The notes under the pieces are model-generated. The model saw nothing but the letters and a program-made list of their open reading frames with translations, did no database searches and was not told the origin of the DNA. The translations under genes and the position numbers were made by a program. Positions 7,695 to 15,477 of a stretch of DNA of 19,339 nucleotides are shown here, piece after piece. Position 1 is the first letter of the stretch. The number at the start of each line of letters is the position of its first letter. The stretch covers positions 1 through 19,339 of the forward strand of contig JAILRX010000168.1 of assembly GCA_024697985.1 (NCBI GenBank). Direction: 5' to 3'. The DNA comes from Treponemataceae bacterium. GTDB taxonomy: Bacteria; Spirochaetota; Spirochaetia; Treponematales; Treponemataceae.

Positions 7695-9902
7695 CTACAC
7701 CTTGAACTTGCTGACCGCACCGCCCAAAGAAGTGATGCTCGTTGTATTCTGGTGAGTCAAATCATTAACCACATTGATTGATTTATTGATAGACTCAATT
7801 CCAGCCTGCATCTCGGACATGCTCTGAGTAATTTCTTCCGTAAGGCGCAAAAGCGAATTCATCTTATCATTTACAGAAACACTTTCGGTTTCCATAGAAT
7901 CTCCACCATGCTTAACGTTTACCGTAATTTCGTTGATCTGCTTGATGGCCTCAAGAACCTGAGATCCACCTTCAGACTGTTCCTGCATGGCATGCATGAT
8001 GACAGTTTCCTGCTCGGCAACTTTGTTCGTAAAGTCATAGATTCGGTTGAAAATCTCCTGCATTGCCATAACGGCATTCGTAACGTTTCCGATTGTCTCG
8101 AGAATTTCCTTGAAGTTGATGCTGATTTTCTTACCCTGAGTGTTGGAATCTTCAGCAAGTTTTCTGATTTCGTCGGCAACAACACTGAATCCGGCTCCGG
8201 CCTCACCTGCGTGAGCTGCTTCGATTGCCGCATTCATGGCAAGAAGGTTTGTCTGATGTGCGATGTTCTGAATTACGTTACTTGTTTCAAGAAGGGTTTC
8301 TGACTGCTCCTTGATTTTCAAAGTTGATTCAACAGTATGCTGAATGCTGTCATTTCCGTTTTCAGAAAATTCCTTAAGTTTCGTGATTGAATCGCTGTTT
8401 TTAACAAGAACGTTTGTTACGGACTGAATGTTTGCAACCATTTCTTCGATGGCAGAAGAAGATTCCGTTACGCTTGCACTCTGTTCCTGAATGTCGCGTA
8501 TCAAATTCTTAACGTTGTCATTAATCTGATTGATTGATGTGGTAGCAAGCCTTACTTCATTGCCCTGCTGCTGAACCTGTCGGTTTACGCTTTCGATGTT
8601 GGCCGTAATTTCATTTGCGCTTGCCGCAGTATCATTCATCGAGTCCTGAAGGGAGCGACCCTGAGTTTCAAGACTGTGTGTGGCTTCGCTTACATCCTTG
8701 ATTGAACCGTGGATTTTTTCCATGGTTTTATTGAAGTAAGTATACATCTGGCCGAGTTCGTCTTCCGATCGGATTTTCATTCGGACCGTCAAATCACCAT
8801 CACCCTGTGCGATGTTTTTCATTGCATCAACACCAAGATTGATTTCCTTTGAAAGCGTCCTGATTACAAGATAACTTACGAGAGAAGCCAAAAACAAAAC
8901 CACACCAAAAATAATGATGATGACAAGCCGGAAAACCAGCATTATTCGGTTCATCTCTTTGAGAGGAACGTTGATTCCGACAAACCATACTTCTTTTGCA
9001 TCATTTACTTTGAACGGATTGATAATCTTAAAATAGTTGATGTTCCGTTCTTTTGAAACAAATTGGAAAGAACCGAGGCTTGTCTTTGCGTTTGCAAAAA
9101 GCCCCTTAGTTTTTTCAGCTTCGAAATCAACATCGATTACGCCTTCATCTTCCTCATTGAAACCGACGGCCTTAAGTCCGCTGTCCGAAATAAGTGTAAG
9201 ATATCCGCTGTCAAAAATCTTTGCGCTTTTCAGCATTGTCGAAAGCGTACCAAGTGACATATCAATTCCGACAACTCCGACCGGATGGCCTTTTTTATCG
9301 AGAATCGGGAAGGCAACACCACAAACCCAGATGGTTTCTCCACCAACTTCGTAAGGATTTGGATCAATCAAAATTCCCGTAGGGCTCTTCAAAGGATTTT
9401 CGTACCAGAAACTTCCGACATAATCGGTAAGAGGCGTGCATTCTATCTTGTCTCCAACTTTAGTCCAATACGGAATGTATCGGCCAGTTGAATCGTGATT
9501 TTTTGTATTTGCATATCTTGAATCCAAACCGTCAAGCGCATTTGGTTCCCAGACACACCAGGCATCTACAAGACCTTCGTTTTTCCTCAACACATCCTGA
9601 AGCATTTTATCCATATAACTTCGTCGTGAAGATGCAGGAATTTCATCATAATGTTCCATTATGCTCTGAAGTTCCGTACAGATTGTGTATTCAGTAAGGA
9701 TAATTTTGCTCGTACTTTCAGTGTACTTGTCTACAGTTGCATCAATGTAATCATTCAAAACCTTTTTGAAGTTTGAAGATGTACCGATCATAACGGCAAC
9801 ACCGCTTATCAACAAAATTCCAAAAAGGACCATACTAATGCCTAGGGCGAGGCGTCTGCTTATACTTTTTCGAATATAGCCTACAAATCTTGATTTAGCC
9901 AT
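7695..9902 (-). CDS. Methyl-accepting chemotaxis protein with dCache sensor
   Basis: A 735-residue transmembrane chemoreceptor. The first membrane helix is at about 19-41. A periplasmic dCache_1-type sensor spans about 45-315 and includes GRYIPYW (140-146) and VGVVGIDMSL (208-217). The second membrane helix is at about 321-348, then a HAMP domain with DGDLTVRM and EDELGQM, then a long coiled-coil signalling domain. The signalling hairpin tip, where CheA and CheW bind, is at 549-574 (AHQTNLLAMNAAIEAAHAGE). Q/E-rich methylation helices flank it. There is no C-terminal NWETF-type CheR tether. The ligand is probably a small amino acid or amine, judging only from the dCache class. The start is supported by AGAGGAG seven bases upstream. 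It probably shares a transcript with the TPR/GAF gene that follows. Confidence 0.93.
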   Translation of the reverse strand: MAKSRFVGYIRKSISRRLALGISMVLFGILLISGVAVMIGTSSNFKKVLNDYIDATVDKYTESTSKIILTEYTICTELQSIMEHYDEIPASSRRSYMDKMLQDVLRKNEGLVDAWCVWEPNALDGLDSRYANTKNHDSTGRYIPYWTKVGDKIECTPLTDYVGSFWYENPLKSPTGILIDPNPYEVGGETIWVCGVAFPILDKKGHPVGVVGIDMSLGTLSTMLKSAKIFDSGYLTLISDSGLKAVGFNEEDEGVIDVDFEAEKTKGLFANAKTSLGSFQFVSKERNINYFKIINPFKVNDAKEVWFVGINVPLKEMNRIMLVFRLVIIIIFGVVLFLASLVSYLVIRTLSKEINLGVDAMKNIAQGDGDLTVRMKIRSEDELGQMYTYFNKTMEKIHGSIKDVSEATHSLETQGRSLQDSMNDTAASANEITANIESVNRQVQQQGNEVRLATTSINQINDNVKNLIRDIQEQSASVTESSSAIEEMVANIQSVTNVLVKNSDSITKLKEFSENGNDSIQHTVESTLKIKEQSETLLETSNVIQNIAHQTNLLAMNAAIEAAHAGEAGAGFSVVADEIRKLAEDSNTQGKKISINFKEILETIGNVTNAVMAMQEIFNRIYDFTNKVAEQETVIMHAMQEQSEGGSQVLEAIKQINEITVNVKHGGDSMETESVSVNDKMNSLLRLTEEITQSMSEMQAGIESINKSINVVNDLTHQNTTSITSLGGAVSKFKV

Positions 9903-9924
9903 AATAACTCCTCTAAAAATAACT

Positions 9925-9946
9925 AGCTGCGAACGTCGGGCTTTTT
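9925..9946. terminator. Small stem-loop between the TrmR-ProX fusion gene and the chemoreceptor gene
   Basis: AGCT(G)CGA-ACG-TCGGGCT (9925-9942) can form a seven-pair stem with one bulge. On the + strand it runs into TTTTT (9942-9946). On the - strand it is followed by AGTTATTTTT, so it could weakly end the large operon or sit at the start of the chemoreceptor leader. Both roles are tentative. Confidence 0.3.
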
Positions 9947-9947
9947 A

Positions 9948-9976
9948 ATGGTAAAGGAGAATTTAAAAATTTACAA
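9948..9976 (-). promoter_or_regulatory. Candidate promoter for the chemoreceptor gene
   Basis: On the - strand, TTGTAA (9976-9971) and TACCAT (9953-9948) are spaced by 17 bases. Each matches the sigma-70 consensus at four of six positions. Transcription would begin near 9941 and give a leader of about 40 bases ending in AGAGGAG. It lies in the 90-base gap that separates this gene from the large operon. A flagellar/chemotaxis sigma-28 promoter was not obvious. Confidence 0.28.
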
Positions 9977-9992
9977 ACTTTTTTTTTGAAAC

Positions 9993-11159
9993 TTAAGTAT
10001 TTAAATACGGGGTGTTCAGTTCGCCCTTGTCGATAAGGCTTTCAATCCTGTAACTGTGGTTAAAATATTCGGTGAATTTTATCAGGTCGTCAAAAGCAAT
10101 CGAAATGGTTGCGTCGTTTCTGAGCGGATGCATCAAAAGGTTGCCACAGGTAAAGCCGTCTCCGCTGTTACACTCGCTTTTTCCGCGCAAATCCTCATCA
10201 ATCAAAAAATTGATTTTGTTCAGCTTGTCGTACATTATGCAAAGTGGCGTAACCGAGCCCGGTGTTATATGAAGATAATCGTTAAGTTCGTCAGCACCGC
10301 AGAAAAAAAGGCGTGTCGTTCCAAAGATTTTCGCAATCTGCTTGAGGTCGGCACGTTTGTGGAGAGGAAGAGTCACTAGAATATAATTTCCGTGCTTGTC
10401 GCGCACAAAAAGATTCTTTACAATCTGACCTTTCAAATCGATTTTTACGTCTACGCTGTCGGCCTCGCTGAAAATCGGCTTATGCAACTGAAGTTCGTAA
10501 TAAATACCGATTTCAATCAGAATTTCGAAGATATCTTTTTTCGGTTCGGAATTGCGCATGCTGATGGCAACCCTGTCGCCCACCTCATAATAATCAGTCT
10601 TGAATTCTTCGTTTATCGTCAAAAAGTCAATGAAGCGCCTGATTTTATGCACAAGTTTTTTAGTGCTGTAATTGTGCGTCAGGTTCGGATTTTCCACCAT
10701 TCCGTGAAATGAAAGATTGTCGGTTACGATGATTCCATCCTTGGAAAGCTGATGCTTGAACTTTTCGAAAAACTTCGTGTACTGAGCTTTTGCCCCGTCG
10801 ATAAAAACCATGTCGAATTCGCCCGAAATCTGCGTGGTAAGAGCATCCCCTAAATAAAGCGTGATTCTGTCCATCAGATTTTTTTCGGAAACATTTTTTA
10901 CGGCCTGATGATAGCGGTCGATATCGTATTCAATCGTCGAAACGGTGATGTCGGGACTCAAGCTTGCAAAACGGATTGCAGAATATCCAATCGCCGTTCC
11001 TATTTCAAGGATTCGCTTTATTTTATGTTCCAGGATGTAGCTGCAGATAAAATCCATTCCCTCGTCTTTCATGATGGGAACCGAATTTTCCCTGGCATAC
11101 TGCCGGATTTGAGAAAGTTCTGAATTAGGAGAATCGTCGTTGAAATCTGGACCGCTCAT
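9993..11159 (-). CDS. Fusion: TrmR-type tRNA 5-hydroxyuridine methyltransferase + ProX/YbaK-type aminoacyl-tRNA deacylase
   Basis: A 388-residue two-domain protein. Residues about 16-202 match the TrmR/YrrM O-methyltransferase family: the VPIM segment, the SAM-binding EIGTAIGYSAIR (52-63), the metal-binding FIDGAKAQY (119-127) and VTDN (145-148), and a GDRVAIS ending. TrmR methylates 5-hydroxyuridine at tRNA position 34 to 5-methoxyuridine. Residues about 207-372 match ProX/YbaK editing domains: KNLFVRD with the conserved Lys (K249), DLK near 271, GSVTP (301-305) and HPLRNDATISI (344-354). These domains hydrolyse mischarged tRNA, chiefly Ala- or Cys-tRNA(Pro). Both halves look intact and the linker is only a few residues. 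A small-molecule O-methyltransferase is the alternative for the N-terminal half. It is the last gene of the long operon, 17 bases after the methyltransferase gene; its ribosome binding site is weak. Confidence 0.85.
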   Translation of the reverse strand: MSGPDFNDDSPNSELSQIRQYARENSVPIMKDEGMDFICSYILEHKIKRILEIGTAIGYSAIRFASLSPDITVSTIEYDIDRYHQAVKNVSEKNLMDRITLYLGDALTTQISGEFDMVFIDGAKAQYTKFFEKFKHQLSKDGIIVTDNLSFHGMVENPNLTHNYSTKKLVHKIRRFIDFLTINEEFKTDYYEVGDRVAISMRNSEPKKDIFEILIEIGIYYELQLHKPIFSEADSVDVKIDLKGQIVKNLFVRDKHGNYILVTLPLHKRADLKQIAKIFGTTRLFFCGADELNDYLHITPGSVTPLCIMYDKLNKINFLIDEDLRGKSECNSGDGFTCGNLLMHPLRNDATISIAFDDLIKFTEYFNHSYRIESLIDKGELNTPYLNT

Positions 11160-11176
11160 TTTTCCATCAACCTTGC

Positions 11177-12037
11177 CTAGCGGTAATCTTCTACGGAGGC
11201 TTTTTCTACGATATCAACTATGTGACTTGAAGCCCCCATCAAATCAGGGCGCTCGCAAATTGAATAGACGTAATCCAAAAAGTGATTGAAAGCCGTTTCG
11301 TCCATGGCATTCAGTTCTTTGCGCATGTAATCAGCAGGGCCATCGGGAGCAAACATTTTTACGCGTCTTGCACCTGCCATATCATTCAAAATGTTGATTT
11401 GATCAAAAGTCATGTAGCTGTAAAGATCATTCGGAGAAGCAACCGTCTTGAAATCCTTGGTGAGAGAACCGTTTTCAAGACATTCTGAAACCTTGTTTTC
11501 ACCAAAACAATATTTTACGACAGAATAATCGTTCATCACATACCCAAGGATGATGTATCCGTCATTTTTGGTCACGCGGATGGCCTCTCGAAAAGCCTTT
11601 GCCTTCTCTTCCATCGAAATCAGATGATACATCGGACCGAGGAGCAAGGTTACGTCGAAAGACCTGCTTTCCAAAAAGCTTAAATCCATGGCATTGCCCT
11701 GCCAGGTTTTTACCATCGTGCCCTTTGAACGAAGCACTTCCAGATTGCGTTTTACCAGTTCAACGGCCGTAACGTCGTAGCCTTTTTCGAGAAGCGCCGT
11801 TGAATAGCGGCCGGTCCCTGCTCCGACATCAAGAATCTTTATTTTTTCGTCTTTGTTGTTCTGTGGATTATCCAGTGCAAATTCGCAGCGTGCAGCTCGG
11901 GCAAGCCTAACTTCTTCGGCAAATTTTACGATGAATTTCATCGTCGTGGTAAATTCCACAAGACCGTGCCGTGTCGTAAGTCGATGATCTTCATCAAACT
12001 TGTTGTAATACTGCTCGATTTCCTTTTGATTTGTCAT
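11177..12037 (-). CDS. Class I SAM-dependent methyltransferase
   Basis: A 286-residue Rossmann-fold methyltransferase. SAM-binding motif I is LDVGAGTGRYS (69-79), the motif II acidic residue is E93 in TAVEL, and GNAMDL lies at 114-119. The GPMYHL segment at 134-139 is typical of a common bacterial methyltransferase group of unknown substrate. The C-terminal 100 residues (TFDQINILNDMAG and onward) are helical and probably form the substrate cap. The substrate is unknown. The start lies five bases after the phosphatase stop. Its GAGGAG ribosome binding site is formed by the last two Glu codons of the upstream gene, which suggests translational coupling. Confidence 0.85.
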   Translation of the reverse strand: MTNQKEIEQYYNKFDEDHRLTTRHGLVEFTTTMKFIVKFAEEVRLARAARCEFALDNPQNNKDEKIKILDVGAGTGRYSTALLEKGYDVTAVELVKRNLEVLRSKGTMVKTWQGNAMDLSFLESRSFDVTLLLGPMYHLISMEEKAKAFREAIRVTKNDGYIILGYVMNDYSVVKYCFGENKVSECLENGSLTKDFKTVASPNDLYSYMTFDQINILNDMAGARRVKMFAPDGPADYMRKELNAMDETAFNHFLDYVYSICERPDLMGASSHIVDIVEKASVEDYR

Positions 12038-12042
12038 AAAAA

Positions 12043-14091
12043 CTACTCCTCATCCAAATTTTTGATAAGAGTAAGTATGTTTTTTCCATCTTTATATTCG
12101 TATTCAACCTTGCTCATGTATTTTTTGGTGATAAAAATTCCAAGGCCACCGATGCCTCGTTTTTCAGCTGGAAGCATGATGTCCGGATCAGGTTTTTCCA
12201 GTGGATTGAACGGAATTCCCGAATCTTCAAAAACGATTTTCGCATGAAGCGATGGGTTTTCATCATTTTTTACAGAGCAGTAAATCTTTATGTCTCCACC
12301 CTTGTCTTCATATCCGTGCTGCACAATATTTACGAAAATTTCTTCGATTACAAGATTGATTTTCATCAGAATTTTCTTGTTCTTGCAAAAATCCTGAATC
12401 TGATTTTCAACAAAGTTCTGCACTATTTCCATGTTTGCAACTTTTGCATCGAGAGTAAGCACGGCATCCGGGAAAATATCAGTATTTGGTTTTTCCCAGG
12501 CAAAATTCAACATGGTGATGTCATCAAACTGCTCGCATCCAGAAACAAAATCTTCAATAGAGTCACGAATTGTCTTGATTGTAGAAGGCACGCTCGATGA
12601 TGAAGTCTGAGAAATTGCTTTCAAAAGGCGCTCTTCGCCAAAAAGTTCTTCATCCTTGTTGATGGCTTCCGTAACGCCATCAGTGTATATGAAAATTCTG
12701 TCGCCCTTAGAAAGGTCGATTGAATGCTCGTTGTATTTGAGCGATTCGATTCCGCCAAGTACAAAGTTCGTCTTGGTTTTTAGATATGAAAATTCCTTGT
12801 CCTTGTATAAAACCGGGAACGGATGACCGGCATTTACAAAATCGAGTTTTCCGGTCTTGAGATTCAAAATTCCAAGCCAGCAGGTTACAAAAAGATTTGT
12901 TTCGTTTCCCTTACAAAGCTGATTGTTAGTTCTCTCAAAAATCTCTTTTGGAGAAAGTCCCTGCTCAGCATAAGAGGCGATAAGAGTTTTTGCCGTCATC
13001 ATAAAAAGAGCGGCCGGGACACCTTTGCCGGAAACATCACCGACAACAAGCATGATATGGTCATCATCAAGCAAAAGATAATCGTAAAAGTCGCCGCCTA
13101 CTTCCTTTGCACTTTCCATGCTGGCGTAAAGGTCAAAATCCGATCGTTCCGGAAATGCAGGATAGGCTTTCGGGAGGGCTTCCTGCTGGATTTGAGAAGC
13201 GAGGTTGAGTTCTGCCCCGATTCTTTCTTTTTCTGCCGTCACGACTTTCAGGCGCTCGATTCCATCACAAATATCAATTTCCATCTGACGGACAGTTTTT
13301 GCAAGAGTTCCTATTTCATCAGAACTTCTGATTTCAGACAGCACCTCGCCCGGTTTTTCACCTATTGCCGCAAATCGTTCTGCTTCTCGTGTCACAAGAA
13401 TGATTGGCTTGATGTAGTTGTAATTAAAAAAAGCAGTGAACAAAATGATGAAGGCAATGGTAAACAAAACTTCAAAAGTAATAGCCAGCGTCATAAAAGA
13501 ATAGCGCGCATCGACAAATTCCTGAATCGACTTTTGAACGCCAAGAACAGCAACGATATTTCCCTGCGAATCGTAAATCGGAAGGTTTGCCGTGATATGA
13601 GATCCACTTCGAGTTTTCATTGTGTGTCGTACTACAGTTTCGCCCTGTTCATAAACACGTCTTGAAGCTTCGTTATTTTCCTTTTCGATATATTCTTCGC
13701 TGTAACCGAGAGGAAATGGCGTCCATTTTCCTTCCTTCATTACAGGATTATAAATATAAGTGATGTCTGTGTAATCTTCGCCTTTAACACTGGAAACGTA
13801 AAGAAGGTTCAGCTCGAATTTATCAACGAAATCCTGCAGGATTTTTAAGACTGAAAAATAAGTTTCATCAGGAGTTTTTGTTTCAAGATAACGAGCAAAA
13901 TCATCAGGGTTCAAAGTTTCGCGTGCTGCAAGCCCAATCGAACGAATGCTTCTGTCATACTGGGATCTGAACTGTCTGGAAAAAGAAACCGAACCTCCAA
14001 TAAACAGAATCGTGCAAAGAAGAAAACCTGCAATAATGATGCTCGACAAAACCTTTTTTGTAATTTTAGGAAGCTTGTGTTTTTTCGCCAT
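12043..14091 (-). CDS. Membrane receptor with HAMP, RsbU/SpoIIE PP2C phosphatase and RsbW-like HATPase domains
   Basis: A 682-residue protein joining the two opposing enzymes of a partner switch. Membrane helices lie at about 12-33 and 200-223, with a 160-residue extracytoplasmic sensor between them (cache-like; ITANLPIYD at 166-174 and VAVLGVQKS at 180-188). A HAMP-like region spans 226-285. The PP2C domain (about 330-530) has the metal-binding Asp in GGDFYDY (332-338) and GDVSGKGVPAALFM (351-364), then NAGHPFPVLY (420-429), YTDGVTEA (469-476) and DDITML (523-528). The C-terminal 545-678 region is an RsbW/SpoIIAB-type ATP-binding domain with N-box EEIFVNIVQHGY (583-594), DSGIPFNP (623-630) and GIGGLGIFI (646-654). 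It could both phosphorylate and dephosphorylate the STAS protein encoded two genes upstream. The start has an AAGGA site. Confidence 0.92.
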   Translation of the reverse strand: MAKKHKLPKITKKVLSSIIIAGFLLCTILFIGGSVSFSRQFRSQYDRSIRSIGLAARETLNPDDFARYLETKTPDETYFSVLKILQDFVDKFELNLLYVSSVKGEDYTDITYIYNPVMKEGKWTPFPLGYSEEYIEKENNEASRRVYEQGETVVRHTMKTRSGSHITANLPIYDSQGNIVAVLGVQKSIQEFVDARYSFMTLAITFEVLFTIAFIILFTAFFNYNYIKPIILVTREAERFAAIGEKPGEVLSEIRSSDEIGTLAKTVRQMEIDICDGIERLKVVTAEKERIGAELNLASQIQQEALPKAYPAFPERSDFDLYASMESAKEVGGDFYDYLLLDDDHIMLVVGDVSGKGVPAALFMMTAKTLIASYAEQGLSPKEIFERTNNQLCKGNETNLFVTCWLGILNLKTGKLDFVNAGHPFPVLYKDKEFSYLKTKTNFVLGGIESLKYNEHSIDLSKGDRIFIYTDGVTEAINKDEELFGEERLLKAISQTSSSSVPSTIKTIRDSIEDFVSGCEQFDDITMLNFAWEKPNTDIFPDAVLTLDAKVANMEIVQNFVENQIQDFCKNKKILMKINLVIEEIFVNIVQHGYEDKGGDIKIYCSVKNDENPSLHAKIVFEDSGIPFNPLEKPDPDIMLPAEKRGIGGLGIFITKKYMSKVEYEYKDGKNILTLIKNLDEE

Positions 14092-14102
14092 CTTTTTTTT
14101 CC

Positions 14103-15152
14103 TTAATTGTCTGAAAATAATTCTTTAGCGTATCTAAGTGAGCGCTGCTTGTCCTTTGTAGAAAGATAGAAGAAATCTGCCGCCTGTTTTTCAGTATAGC
14201 CGCCGATAATCAATTCAGCACGGCACAAAAATCGCAGAGCTACAGTTGATGAGAAAATATCAAGGTCTGTAACGGCAAGCGTTTTTTCAATCATTTGCAT
14301 GGCAAGTTCACTGTCTTCAACAAGCATGTTCTGAAGGTCGCCGAGAGTTTCTTTTTTAAGCCAGGCAAGCTGATTAAGATAATTTTCAGGTGATTCATTG
14401 AGAATCTCTGCATGACAGGTTTTAGAAATATTTTCGAGGAAAGACGACATGCTTTTGCTGTACCGCATGTATTCTTCAAGAGAAACCAAATCAATAGGAA
14501 TATCAGCTGCATTGTCTTCAACGATTTTCTGATGAACCTGAGTCGTGTAGATTGAAACCTTATCTCTGATTCGGCTGAAATGCTCGTCGGCAATTTCAAG
14601 AAGGCCGGCAAGTCGGGAAAATTCGCGGGAAACGGCTGCAGGAACGCCAAACTTAGTCTTGTAGCCAAGGTCGTGCTCCATTACGGCCCATACGTGCTGC
14701 AAAAGCGAGCACATCTGCACTTCAAATCGGATTTTGAGCAGTTCAGGAGGAACCGTGCCATCATCCTTGAGCGAGCAGATATAGTGGACGGAAAGATATC
14801 CGAATGATTTTATATCCAGGTATTTTCTTTTGTCGATTGATTCTTCCCAGTCGATATCAAAAACTGATTCGACTTTTTTGGCAACAAGGTCGACATCATC
14901 AGCAAAAAAGCAGACGATTCTAAGCCCAAGGATGTCGGTTATGTCCAAAAGGGTCGTGTATTTTTCGCCCTTTCGTTCAAGTTTGCCGGCAAGGCTTTTT
15001 TCTTCCTTGATTCGGTGGTTTATCGTATAAATTCTTACGTCGCACTCATCAACAATCTTCTGGACCTGTTTGAGTGCAATCTGTTCCAACTTAACAAAAT
15101 CGGATTTTTGAGTTTTGTAAGTTTCAAGAATTGTTCGTTCTTTTTGATTCAT
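14103..15152 (-). CDS. RelA/SpoT-domain (p)ppGpp synthetase, stand-alone
   Basis: A 349-residue protein with a RelA/SpoT nucleotidyltransferase domain in the first 200 residues and no HD hydrolase, TGS or ACT domain. Recognisable elements are the basic segment RIKEEKSLAGKLERKG (47-62), the metal-binding Asp in DITDILGLRI (70-79), SFGYLSVHY (116-124), FEVQMCSLLQHVWAVMEHDLGYK (starting at 143) and a helical tail of about 150 residues. The family transfers pyrophosphate from ATP to GDP or GTP, making the starvation alarmone. Where RSH enzymes usually have GYR or GYQ, this one has GYL, which may affect nucleotide binding. Its ATG abuts the STAS stop (TAAATG), so tight coupling is expected. Some stand-alone family members are toxins that pyrophosphorylate tRNA; with no antitoxin next to it, alarmone synthesis is preferred. 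Confidence 0.85.
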   Translation of the reverse strand: MNQKERTILETYKTQKSDFVKLEQIALKQVQKIVDECDVRIYTINHRIKEEKSLAGKLERKGEKYTTLLDITDILGLRIVCFFADDVDLVAKKVESVFDIDWEESIDKRKYLDIKSFGYLSVHYICSLKDDGTVPPELLKIRFEVQMCSLLQHVWAVMEHDLGYKTKFGVPAAVSREFSRLAGLLEIADEHFSRIRDKVSIYTTQVHQKIVEDNAADIPIDLVSLEEYMRYSKSMSSFLENISKTCHAEILNESPENYLNQLAWLKKETLGDLQNMLVEDSELAMQMIEKTLAVTDLDIFSSTVALRFLCRAELIIGGYTEKQAADFFYLSTKDKQRSLRYAKELFSDN

Positions 15153-15446
15153 TTAGCTTAAGTTCAGAATGTCTCGAAAGCCTGTTACATCAAAAACATC
15201 CATAACAGTTTCGGAGATATTTATGATAGAAAGTCCTTTTTTACTAGAATAAGCCTTGTAGGCAGCAAGCAGAACCCTCAAACCGGCTGATGAAATATAT
15301 TCGAGCTTTTCAAAATCAATGATGAGCTGATCTGCATCAGCAATAGCATTGATTTCTTTTTCCAAATCAACTGAAGTAGATGTATCCAATCGACCTTCGA
15401 CATAAAGTGTTACTAAATTTCCGTTCTGATTCTTCGTAATTGTCAT
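15153..15446 (-). CDS. STAS-domain anti-sigma-factor antagonist (SpoIIAA/RsbV-like)
   Basis: A 97-residue single STAS domain. The EYISSAGLRVLL segment (49-60) corresponds to the phosphorylation loop of RsbV and SpoIIAA, with S53 as the likely phosphorylated serine. The protein would cycle between a phosphorylated inactive form and a dephosphorylated form that binds an RsbW-like kinase. A receptor with both phosphatase and RsbW-like domains is encoded two genes downstream, which supports this role. The usual Asp before the serine is replaced by Ser (S52). No Shine-Dalgarno sequence is seen close to the ATG; the nearest AGGG is about 20 bases upstream. The gene follows the ABC fusion gene by 31 bases. 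Confidence 0.9.
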   Translation of the reverse strand: MTITKNQNGNLVTLYVEGRLDTSTSVDLEKEINAIADADQLIIDFEKLEYISSAGLRVLLAAYKAYSSKKGLSIINISETVMDVFDVTGFRDILNLS

Positions 15447-15477
15447 AGCAAAAGTTTAACATCGTTCCCTAAATATT

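Noticed and set aside
9997..10008. Perfect 12-base palindrome GTATTTAAATAC
   Set aside because: It falls in the last codons of the TrmR-ProX gene and consists of AT-rich codons; no T run or neighbouring repeat suggests a regulatory role.
12823..13665. Open frame of 280 codons on the + strand
   Set aside because: Antisense to the phosphatase/kinase receptor gene, with low-complexity Lys, Phe, Ser and Cys-rich translation and no supporting ribosome binding site.
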